From contig NZ_AQYB01000030.1 of assembly GCF_000377005.1 (NCBI RefSeq), forward strand, positions 44,597-108,596: DNA of 64,000 nucleotides, read 5' to 3'. The notes below the pieces were generated by a model. The model made no database searches, had not been told where the DNA came from, and saw only the letters and a list, made by a program, of their open reading frames with translations. This DNA is from Streptococcus minor DSM 17118 (lineage in GTDB: Bacteria; Bacillota; Bacilli; Lactobacillales; Streptococcaceae). The position numbers were made by a program, and so were the translations under genes. Every line of letters starts with the position of its first letter. Position 1 is the stretch's first letter. Below, piece after piece: positions 1 to 8,565 of this stretch.

Positions 1-18
1 CTCATATCTCGTAAGGTT

Positions 19-1479
19 TTAGAAACCTGTGAAACTAAAGAGCAAGACTTCTTCAGCAGAATGGTCCTCTCTTTTCTGAGTTAACATGACTAGTATCTCC
101 CCATCTTCTAGCCGTTGCATATCTTCCAGCCATGGGTAATTGGTTCCAAATAGATCGTCTGAATCGATTGAACCAATATGAGTGCCATCCTTGGTCCAAA
201 ATTGAATCTCACGCATATTCCCATCAATAGCTACAAAACCATTTTCTGTTTCAGCCATCCCTGTAATGAAACCTAACAAATCATCATGTTGGGAGCCACC
301 ACCTCCTAATGTGAATAGCGGATTGCCGTCATGGCTGTACACAATGATTTTAGTCGCATCATCTTCATCGGCTATTTTCCCAGCAACCATGATGTATTGT
401 TGTGTGATTTCCACATTATCTATGCTAGAGAACGGACCTTGACGATTGGCATCGTCGTTCAAACCGGTCAATATCCAGGGTTCTGCGGTTAAATTTCCAT
501 TTTGGTCGGTCACCTTTTGTGGATCGGTACTGCTCCAGAAGCTGATACCCCAATCACCCGAAGGGTGCATCGCCAAATCACCCTTAACTGTTGTTTGGAG
601 CGCCTTCTTTCCATCTTTTACACCGATGACTTCGAAAACACCTTGTGATAGATAAAGCATTCCATCCTTACCTAATGACACATATTCATATTCATCATCC
701 AATTCCAATGTGGAAACATGTTTCAAGCCTTTCTCTTTCCATTCATAGGTATGGAGATCATGTTGAAACAGGAGAAACAATTGGTTTTCATACTTCATAA
801 ACCGATGATCTGTGGAATGAAAGTTGGTTTCTGGCTCATCAAAAGGAATGAATTTCGGAGAAATGGTATAGGTGCCTACCATCTGTTTTTCAACTTCAGG
901 TGCTATCGCCTGACCGTCCCAAGGCCATGGGGCTTCCTTATTGCCAGTATCTTTCAAATCGACAATGATTCCTTCAAACAATTCTTGAATAACATCATTG
1001 TCTTTCTCTCCTTTGACACTAATTGTATAAGAAATACCTGACGGTGTATGACGATACATATAGAGAGTCTGTCCATACTTTTCAGGTAGATTCACATACT
1101 CTGCATTTCCTATAGCAGTCGTTTTTACTTTTCCGTCTGCATAATCTTTTAAATCTACAGCATTCGTAAACAGTTTGCTTCTAAACTGATAAGTATCTTC
1201 TTTAGTTGCTTCCACTTTTACTGTGCTAGTGGAGCTGTCTGCTTGCTCTCCATCAAAGAATGTTACAACGGAAAAGCTGTCAGTTTTTTGCATTTTTTCT
1301 TTATCATATTGCCATGTCTTCGGAATATAAACCTGAAGAAAACCCATATCTAGTTTCTCCCGGTCTGTAAATTCTACTTCTGGTTGATTTTGATCTACTT
1401 TCGGCGTTTTCTGACCACAGGCCACTAGCACCATTACACTCATAAGAATGCATATCATCAGCCGTACATGTTTTTTCAA
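19..1479 (-). CDS. Large putative lipoprotein, unknown function
   Basis: Encodes 486 residues with an N-terminal lipoprotein signal (charged MKKH, hydrophobic stretch, lipobox ending VLVAC at about residue 21), so it is probably anchored outside the membrane. I do not recognise the family. Residues about 30-190 look like one domain, with a hinge rich in Pro and Trp near residue 190. The rest has repeated short strands with acidic and aromatic loops (for example GFVAIDGNMREIQFW), suggestive of a beta-propeller-like fold, but this is inference. The start is a TTG preceded by a GGAGG-type ribosome binding site about 8 bases upstream, since no ATG has a comparable site. It is the first of a run of minus-strand genes; a second small lipoprotein lies upstream. 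Function unknown. Confidence 0.75.
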   Translation of the reverse strand: MKKHVRLMICILMSVMVLVACGQKTPKVDQNQPEVEFTDREKLDMGFLQVYIPKTWQYDKEKMQKTDSFSVVTFFDGEQADSSTSTVKVEATKEDTYQFRSKLFTNAVDLKDYADGKVKTTAIGNAEYVNLPEKYGQTLYMYRHTPSGISYTISVKGEKDNDVIQELFEGIIVDLKDTGNKEAPWPWDGQAIAPEVEKQMVGTYTISPKFIPFDEPETNFHSTDHRFMKYENQLFLLFQHDLHTYEWKEKGLKHVSTLELDDEYEYVSLGKDGMLYLSQGVFEVIGVKDGKKALQTTVKGDLAMHPSGDWGISFWSSTDPQKVTDQNGNLTAEPWILTGLNDDANRQGPFSSIDNVEITQQYIMVAGKIADEDDATKIIVYSHDGNPLFTLGGGGSQHDDLLGFITGMAETENGFVAIDGNMREIQFWTKDGTHIGSIDSDDLFGTNYPWLEDMQRLEDGEILVMLTQKREDHSAEEVLLFSFTGF

Positions 1480-1646
1480 TCTTCTTCCCTCCTATCTACT
1501 AAGACTAGCAAAAAGGCCACAAGAGATATAGGACGCAAGGCTACTTTGTACAGTATGCTCTTTATACCTACCATACCATCCACATGATTCCCCTCGTCAT
1601 CATTCATCTCTGAGTCTAATTGAAGACGTCTTTCTTTTCATCAGCT

Positions 1647-2060
1647 TTATTCCTTCATATAAATTTCTGGATTGGCTTCATCACTACCTTCTTTTGCAAA
1701 GATAACCTTTACACCCATACCAAATATGTCATCAATGGTAAAAATGTTCTCTTCAATGACCCCAACCATTTCAACTCCATCTATATCAAATGTTATCTGG
1801 TTATCCTCAACAGTCCATTTACCGCTTCCAGTTTCTTCACCAAATGTCAGGACGGCTTTCCCTCCATTTTTCACTTCGATGGCCATTGCTTCACCCAAGG
1901 CTTTTTCAACAGGTTCTACGACGCCATAGCCTTCTAGAACAACTCCGACCCACTTTCCTTCATAAGGACTTTTCTCAGCAGTTGCTCCACCACATGCGCT
2001 CAATAGCACTAAGGCCAGCATGATGATTGTGCCCAATAACCAGCTTATCTTCTTTTTCAT
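1647..2060 (-). CDS. Small putative lipoprotein, unknown function
   Basis: A 137-residue protein with a clear lipoprotein signal peptide (MKKKISWLLG..., lipobox LLSAC, Cys at about residue 23). The mature part is short and beta-rich (GKWTVEDNQITFDIDG, then VGVIEENIFTIDD), resembling the small beta-barrel or lipocalin-like lipoproteins of Firmicutes that compare a calculated signal with a baseline, but no enzyme motif is visible. An AAAGGAG-type ribosome binding site precedes the ATG. It lies just downstream of the AIM24-like gene and is followed by 167 bases before the larger lipoprotein. Function unknown. Confidence 0.75.
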   Translation of the reverse strand: MKKKISWLLGTIIMLALVLLSACGGATAEKSPYEGKWVGVVLEGYGVVEPVEKALGEAMAIEVKNGGKAVLTFGEETGSGKWTVEDNQITFDIDGVEMVGVIEENIFTIDDIFGMGVKVIFAKEGSDEANPEIYMKE

Positions 2061-2086
2061 TCGTCATCTCTCCTTTTCAATTGTTA

Positions 2087-2767
2087 TTATTTATTTGTAA
2101 AATAGGGACTTAAGAGCTCTGCAACATTGCTAATTGGCATAGTTTGTAGGTATACTTTCCCTGGTCCTCTCACGACTGTATTAAAGATACCTTCACCACC
2201 TAATAACATGTTTTTGGCTCCTTTCACAGCCACAACATCCATGGTGCAAGTTTCATCCATTGCTGCCAAGTAGCCGGTACTCACCAGCAATTCTTGACCA
2301 GCTTCTAAATCATACTCTTGAGCATGACCATCAATTTCGATAAAAGCTATGCCATTGCCACTTAACTTTTGCATCACAAAGCCTTCACCACCAAATATTC
2401 CTTTTCCTAATTTTTTCTGGAAGTGCATGGATAATTCCACACCCGTTTCTGATGCAAGAAAGGCACTCTTTTGGACAATGATTGATTTTCCTGGAGAAAT
2501 TTGTAATGCCTTAATATCACCAGGAAAGCTTGAGGCAAATGCAATCATCCCATCCTGACCTTCTGCAGTGTATTTATTTTGAAATACAGAATCTCCAGAT
2601 ACTAGACGACCCAGCATTTTTTTCATTCCACCACCAGAAACTGTTTCCATTTTCATATTAGGACTCATCCAACTCATACTGCCGCTCTCTGTAATCATGG
2701 ACTCTCCGGCTTCTAATTCGCAGATAACAACAGGTAGATTCCCACCTAAAACCTCGTATTTTTTCAT
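2087..2767 (-). CDS. AIM24/TIGR00266-family protein
   Basis: A 226-residue protein of the AIM24 (TIGR00266) family, soluble beta-rich proteins with no signal peptide or membrane segment. Family signatures visible are ESGSMSWMSPN near residue 30, GGMKKMLGRLVSGDSVFQNKYTA near 45-70, FPGDIKALQI near 85, and GGEGIFNTVVRGPGKVYLQTMP near the C terminus. The biochemical role of bacterial members is not established. A GGAG ribosome binding site precedes the ATG. A second, diverged member lies at 56584-57336, so this genome has at least two copies. The gene stands alone, with about 190 bases upstream. Confidence 0.9.
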   Translation of the reverse strand: MKKYEVLGGNLPVVICELEAGESMITESGSMSWMSPNMKMETVSGGGMKKMLGRLVSGDSVFQNKYTAEGQDGMIAFASSFPGDIKALQISPGKSIIVQKSAFLASETGVELSMHFQKKLGKGIFGGEGFVMQKLSGNGIAFIEIDGHAQEYDLEAGQELLVSTGYLAAMDETCTMDVVAVKGAKNMLLGGEGIFNTVVRGPGKVYLQTMPISNVAELLSPYFTNK

Positions 2768-2961
2768 CTAGTTTCTCCTTTCTTCCAATGATAATCACTG
2801 TAGTGTTCTCATTACAACCAGCATCATGCTCATTTTGTATGGTCAGCAGTATACCTCCTCTCTATAGGTGTAGTCTTTCTGAATCTCTAGCTAACGATTG
2901 CATAGAGATTTTGTCAACTATGAAGCTGATTTACTAAAAATAGACACTGGAAAAGAACTGA

Positions 2962-3336
2962 TTACCCACTCTCCAAATCCATTTTTTTCCGAACAGCACT
3001 ACCAACTGCCTGCAATTTTTCTGCACACTGACAGCACATATCAATATCATCGCAGACTAAAAAACAATGGTCACAACTTAACCGCTCACAGATTGGACAA
3101 AGGCTAAATCGATTCATCGCTTCTTGAATAGCCTGAATTTTGGCGCGTTCTTGCTCTCTCTGATAGACTTTCTGGTAAATAATCCTCCTCCCTTCTGCTG
3201 TCGGGGATTCACCCGCTTTTGTGAAGCGTTTTAAGGAGCTTTTCCATACACGACCACACACTTCGCAGGTAAGTGCAAAACAAAATACATCTTCTGTTGA
3301 GCAGTCCTCCAATTTTCCTGCAATAATCTTTCGCAC
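2962..3336 (-). CDS. Cys-rich hypothetical protein, probable zinc binding
   Basis: About 124 residues from a GTG start with a GAGG site 7 bases upstream; another GTG 21 bases earlier has no comparable site. The protein has an N-terminal CEVCGRVW knuckle and a C-terminal cluster of CxxC and CxxCxxxC motifs (CPICERLSCDHCF, then DIDMCCQC), separated by a charged helix of about 45 residues rich in Glu, Arg and Gln. Two zinc sites joined by a helix is the likely fold. No signal peptide. I do not recognise the family. It follows the LuxR-type regulator on the same strand but is separated from it by a strong terminator hairpin, so it is probably transcribed separately. Confidence 0.6.
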   Translation of the reverse strand: MRKIIAGKLEDCSTEDVFCFALTCEVCGRVWKSSLKRFTKAGESPTAEGRRIIYQKVYQREQERAKIQAIQEAMNRFSLCPICERLSCDHCFLVCDDIDMCCQCAEKLQAVGSAVRKKMDLESG

Positions 3337-3429
3337 GCTATCACCTCGCTTCCCCACTGCTCTTGCCCTACAAACTCCTTGCCATCTGCTTTCTACACCA
3401 TCAGTTTACTTTAGTTTTTATAAGAAAAA

Positions 3430-3487
3430 AATGGTACCCAGGATACTTTTCCACTACTTTTGGAAAAAGTATACCTGGTATACCATT
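3430..3487 (-). terminator. Long inverted-repeat terminator after the LuxR-type gene
   Basis: An imperfect inverted repeat of about 23-26 bases per arm (AATGGTACCCAGGATAC on one side, GTATACCTGGTATACCATT on the other) with a 9-base loop. On the minus strand it is followed by a run of T, as expected for an intrinsic terminator of the regulator gene. On the plus strand T residues also follow, so it can work both ways. Confidence 0.75.
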
Positions 3488-3505
3488 CATTTTTTACGAT
3501 TTTGG

Positions 3506-5089
3506 CTACTCCTGCCTGTGTAATTCCTCTATCCGTCCACACCTTCTGAATAAATCAATCAACAGGAGTAATTCATCATTAGAAGAAATTCCTAGCTTTG
3601 TATAGATATTGCGATTGTGCTTTTTCACTGTACTCATGCTGATAAAAGCTAACTCTGGAATTTGGGAAACACTGTGTCCCTCCAAGTAAAAATGAAAAAC
3701 ATGGTACTCAGCAGCCGATAATGTTTTGATTCCATCTGAAAAACGCACTAGTAATTCCTCAATATCTTCTGGCAATCCTCGGTCTGAAAGCTGTTCTGCA
3801 TGTGGTTGCGATTCCAAAAATCGAATAAGAACATCCAGTTCTGAAATTCCCGTACTGAAAGTAGAATAGTCCTTTTGTGTTTGAATAAACTCCAAACCTT
3901 TGACAATTGGATGAACAAATTTTCTCGAAATAATGAGAGACATGGTCCCCATACATAGAATAAAAAGAAAGACAGATAAGATTAGCCTAGCTCTATGCTC
4001 CGATACACGTTCCATATAAATTCTGTGGGGGATTAAAACGACCACTTTCCAATTCTGCTCTTCCTTTCCTGCGATTGAGACTGGCTTTTCAATCCCCAAA
4101 TAGCTATCGACACCATCTTGATAATAAGTGAGTTCGCTATTGTTGTTTTCTACTAAGGAGAGATGCCTATCGTTCCAAGTTGGTGTCGAACCTCCAACCA
4201 GACCTTTCCCAATCTCTAATTGATCTTTTTCCAAGGGCGCCATTACTGTCATTGCAGGACCAAACTCTGTTTCAACGACTGGATAAGATAGTTTCATGTA
4301 TAGATCGCTCAGCTCTACACCACAAACACCATAGAACTCACCTTGACTGCCGTAAAGAGGGGCATGATAAAACATAGCCTTCTCCCAGCTATCCTGTATT
4401 CGGCGACTATCTGTCCAAAAACCTGACTTCTGCTTGGCTTGGAAACATTCTGTGAATTCTGGAAATGCATCAATATCAAACTCCAAGTTCCAGCGGTTAT
4501 GTAGTTCTAATCCCTTTTCTCTAGCGATATCAGGAATTCCCCTGAAATAGAAAATATCTGGATCTAGCTGAACATGATGCCCCACATTGGCCAATCTCAG
4601 ATAAACACCGCTGCGATACTTCTCAGCATGTGGTGCCTCTGTATTTATTGTTGCATTTAGAGTCGCATAGGTGCCACTACTGCGTGTCACCTTTAATGTT
4701 GTATTAAGTTCTGCAAAAAAATCTTTCTGTATGTCTAATAAAATCTCTGGCTGATTGTCCAGGCCTTCGACTGTTTTTAATCCATGCTCTTCGAGTTGAT
4801 ACTCTATTTGATGACTAAGGTTCCTAGCCATATTGTCCCCATAGCCAGTCATAATATCCATTACATCTTGGACAGATGCCGCTGTTTGATTGGCTTTTAT
4901 TTCCAATACTTGTCTGACTTGATGTTCAAAATTAAAAATTGCTCCTGAGGTAGCCAGCACCAGTATTAAAATGCCAAAAGCTGTCAAAGACATAAACAGC
5001 AAGTATGCTAAGAGTTTGCTTCGCAGGGTAATATTGCCCTTGTTGAACATGAAGAGCAGGTGTCTTAGTTCATGCAATCTCCTTTTCAT
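3506..5089 (-). CDS. Membrane-spanning Cache-domain sensor with LuxR-type DNA-binding domain
   Basis: About 527 residues, a one-component membrane regulator. A first membrane helix lies near residues 27-50. It is followed by a large extracytoplasmic region of about 310 residues resembling a double Cache sensor (the stretch MFYHAPLYGSQGEFYGVCGVE is typical of Cache domains). A second helix lies near residues 370-390, then a cytoplasmic linker and a C-terminal LuxR/GerE helix-turn-helix (LSAAEYHVFHFY, STVKKHNRNIYTKLGISSN). There is no kinase or receiver domain, so it presumably binds a small ligand outside and acts on DNA from the membrane. ATG chosen with a GGAGGG site about 6 bases upstream. 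It starts 45 bases after the stop of the solute-binding protein gene and is likely cotranscribed with it. Ligand and targets are unknown. Confidence 0.85.
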   Translation of the reverse strand: MKRRLHELRHLLFMFNKGNITLRSKLLAYLLFMSLTAFGILILVLATSGAIFNFEHQVRQVLEIKANQTAASVQDVMDIMTGYGDNMARNLSHQIEYQLEEHGLKTVEGLDNQPEILLDIQKDFFAELNTTLKVTRSSGTYATLNATINTEAPHAEKYRSGVYLRLANVGHHVQLDPDIFYFRGIPDIAREKGLELHNRWNLEFDIDAFPEFTECFQAKQKSGFWTDSRRIQDSWEKAMFYHAPLYGSQGEFYGVCGVELSDLYMKLSYPVVETEFGPAMTVMAPLEKDQLEIGKGLVGGSTPTWNDRHLSLVENNNSELTYYQDGVDSYLGIEKPVSIAGKEEQNWKVVVLIPHRIYMERVSEHRARLILSVFLFILCMGTMSLIISRKFVHPIVKGLEFIQTQKDYSTFSTGISELDVLIRFLESQPHAEQLSDRGLPEDIEELLVRFSDGIKTLSAAEYHVFHFYLEGHSVSQIPELAFISMSTVKKHNRNIYTKLGISSNDELLLLIDLFRRCGRIEELHRQE

Positions 5090-5134
5090 ATCGTCCCTCC
5101 ACATCCCATTCTTCGCCTATTTTGTCATCCTTTT

Positions 5135-6568
5135 TTATTCCTGAAACTGTTCTATCATATCTTGAAAATTCGCTAGTGATTCTAATGCCAGTTGCTGGGC
5201 TAATTGTTCTTCTCTTGACTCCTTTTCCTCTGCTGATAGACCTTTCCAACTAGCAACCTCCGCCACATAATTTTCCCTCGCCTCTCTGAGAATTTTACGG
5301 GCATTTTTTTCAACTTCCATTTCTAGCTCTAAGTAGTTAGAAAGCTGAGGAGCAGTATAAAAAGAGTAGTCTTGTTGTGTTTGGATAAAGGCCTCATAAA
5401 GGCTCTTATATTTCGGATTTTTCATGCTTGTAACGGCTTCTGGCAAATAAGTAAAAGCATCTTTTTTCACTGGCATATAGCCAACTTGAGTCACAAAACG
5501 GACATTACATTTTGGCTCTGTTAACCACTTTAAAAACTCACTAGCCGCTTTTTCTCGCTCAGGTGTTGACTTGGTTAAACAAAATCCAGCACCACGCTGC
5601 ATCACCAATCGAGAGCCATCTTCAAAAATAGGAATCGGGAAAGCCTGCACAGTAATTGGTTCGGAGATATTATTTGGATAAGTCACAATGTCTTCATAAT
5701 AGAGCACACTGGCAGAGGAAGCAACACTCACAATAATCTCTCCAGTCCGTAAGGGTTCCGTAGCATAGCCATCTTGTAACCAAATTCCACCTTGAATGGC
5801 TGCCCTTGCATAAGGTAACCAAGCTTTCGTAAAATTTTGGTCAAAGGCAATCGTCCCTTCTTTAAAAAAATCCTCACCCATTGATGTTATTCCAACTTGA
5901 AGGTAATTAAAGTGGTAATCATGAACAAACAAGCTCTTGCCGTCACCAACTACTTCCGGTGTCTGATGATCTGTCCATTTTCGATACTCTTTCGACATCT
6001 GGAATAAGCCTTCCCACGTTTTCAATTGTTCGAGATTTGCGCCTGTTTCAGTTGCAAAACGCTCAAAGAGCGTCTGATTAACAAATAAAATCTCTGTTGA
6101 TTTCGCAACTGGCAAGACCAGTAACTCCTCGTCAATCATCCCTTCTTGCAAGAATGCTGGAACAAAGGATGAAAGTTCTTCCTCGGAAAAATAATCTTGG
6201 AAATCAACCAGTACCGAAGAATCCGACATAGCTAACAAGGTCTTAGGATAAGAAATAAACAAGTCAGGAAGATCAGCAGCACCAGGTTCATTTTTAGAGG
6301 CTGCCAAAACCGCTTTATGTATCGTGTTGGTATTTGAAACTTGGGTAACTTGTAAAGTAATGCCCTTTTCTTTTCCCACCGTCTGATTAAACTCCTCAAT
6401 CATGACATTCAAGGGAGAGTCTGTCTGTCCACCATAGACATGCCAAACCGTTAACGTAATCGACTGCTCTTTCTTGCTACAGCCAGCAATAAGACCGCCT
6501 AAAAAAAGGAAGTTAAAGAATACGAGCCATACCAACCAACGCATCGTTTTGTTTACAGTTTTTTTCAT
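5135..6568 (-). CDS. Extracellular solute-binding lipoprotein (family 1, sugar type)
   Basis: About 477 residues. Lipoprotein signal with lipobox LIAGC near residue 26, then a family 1 solute-binding fold (TLTVWHVYGG at the N terminus, LPDLFISYPKTLL, the hinge region RLVMQRGAGFCLTKSTPEREKAASEFLKWL, and FVTQVGYMPV), typical of ABC sugar importers. The tail, after about residue 420, is a Glu/Gln-rich helix. No permease or ATPase gene lies beside it in this window; its only partner is the downstream membrane LuxR-type regulator. It could feed an importer encoded elsewhere or act as a ligand presenter for that regulator. Start ATG chosen for its GGAGG site 8 bases upstream. A candidate promoter with an overlapping CcpA site lies about 170 bases upstream. 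Confidence 0.88.
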   Translation of the reverse strand: MKKTVNKTMRWLVWLVFFNFLFLGGLIAGCSKKEQSITLTVWHVYGGQTDSPLNVMIEEFNQTVGKEKGITLQVTQVSNTNTIHKAVLAASKNEPGAADLPDLFISYPKTLLAMSDSSVLVDFQDYFSEEELSSFVPAFLQEGMIDEELLVLPVAKSTEILFVNQTLFERFATETGANLEQLKTWEGLFQMSKEYRKWTDHQTPEVVGDGKSLFVHDYHFNYLQVGITSMGEDFFKEGTIAFDQNFTKAWLPYARAAIQGGIWLQDGYATEPLRTGEIIVSVASSASVLYYEDIVTYPNNISEPITVQAFPIPIFEDGSRLVMQRGAGFCLTKSTPEREKAASEFLKWLTEPKCNVRFVTQVGYMPVKKDAFTYLPEAVTSMKNPKYKSLYEAFIQTQQDYSFYTAPQLSNYLELEMEVEKNARKILREARENYVAEVASWKGLSAEEKESREEQLAQQLALESLANFQDMIEQFQE

Positions 6569-6739
6569 AGCCATTACCTCCAACAAATTAGCCCAGCATC
6601 TCCAAACAAGATCTTTCTACACTATACACTCTCTTGAAACCTAATACCCCCTCTTTCTACAGGAACAGACTACCTTGTTCTCATTGTTTTATTCGCATAT
6701 TGCTTGATACAGTTGCACATATAATACATGATTTATTTT

Positions 6740-6767
6740 ATTATACCATAGTTTGTTAGCGTTTACA
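6740..6767 (-). promoter_or_regulatory. Candidate promoter for the solute-binding protein/LuxR operon
   Basis: On the minus strand, TGTAAA and TATAAT are separated by 16 bases, giving a plausible sigma-A promoter with a 5' untranslated region of about 165 bases. The -35 region overlaps the cre site. Confidence 0.55.
6754..6767. promoter_or_regulatory. Catabolite-responsive element (cre, CcpA site)
   Basis: TGTTAGCGTTTACA fits the Gram-positive cre consensus TGWNANCGNTNWCA at every defined position. It overlaps the -35 of the candidate promoter, a position that normally gives CcpA repression on rich sugars. Confidence 0.75.
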
Positions 6768-6829
6768 CAAAGTCCTTTCAATATTCTTATAGTTCCTTCT
6801 CTCATGACTTATCTACTTCAGATAGAAAC

Positions 6830-6850
6830 TGTTACAGAGAGGCTGTAACA
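6830..6850. repeat. Perfect 8-base inverted repeat, possible operator
   Basis: TGTTACAG, five bases, then CTGTAACA. It has no following T run, so it is not an obvious terminator. It sits between purA and the solute-binding protein gene, about 65 bases upstream of the cre site, and could be an operator for a dimeric regulator. Confidence 0.45.
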
Positions 6851-6875
6851 ATCAAATCTATGAAATAAACAAAAG

Positions 6876-6918
6876 ACTTACAACTGTATTCCAAAAAATT
6901 GGATTGTAAGCCTTTTTT
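6876..6918 (-). terminator. Bidirectional terminator after purA
   Basis: CTTACAA pairs with TTGTAAG around a loop that contains a further CCAA/TTGG pair. On the plus strand it is followed by CCTTTTTT; on the minus strand by TCTTTTG. It most likely ends the purA transcript. Confidence 0.65.
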
Positions 6919-6975
6919 ATAGTTATTCTTCTACTGTTTGACCAGCAGGTGGAAATTTGTTTAGAATTCTACTGT

Positions 6976-8310
<1,335 letters not shown>

Positions 8311-8322
8311 TCAAAACAAATG

Positions 8323-8339
8323 GTGGGAATTGCACCCAC
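8323..8339 (-). other. T-arm-like hairpin in the purA leader
   Basis: On the minus strand GTGGG, TGCAATT, CCCAC: a 5-bp stem with a 7-base loop, very like a tRNA T-arm with one changed loop base. It may be a tRNA remnant or a leader structure. No complete cloverleaf can be drawn around it. Confidence 0.35.
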
Positions 8340-8357
8340 AAGTCTTGTTTACACCTT

Positions 8358-8386
8358 ATTATAATAAAAAACGAACTTTTTTTCAA
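8358..8386 (-). promoter_or_regulatory. purA promoter
   Basis: On the minus strand TTGAAA, 17 bases, TATAAT. Two CCGAA elements, at about 8411 and 8453, lie upstream and resemble degenerate PurR boxes, each deviating from the lactococcal consensus. Confidence 0.7.
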
Positions 8387-8565
8387 GAAAGGACATTGGC
8401 AAGAGAAAAACCGAATGTTTTGTTCTTTTGTCTCTAATATTTTATTTTTTTCCGAATTTTGTAAGAACCTCAAACTTTTTCCTATCCCATGCTAACGTAG
8501 TAAAAATTTGTTTTTGACCTAGAAAGGGTATAAAATAGAGATAATATAAATCTCGAGGCAAAGAC

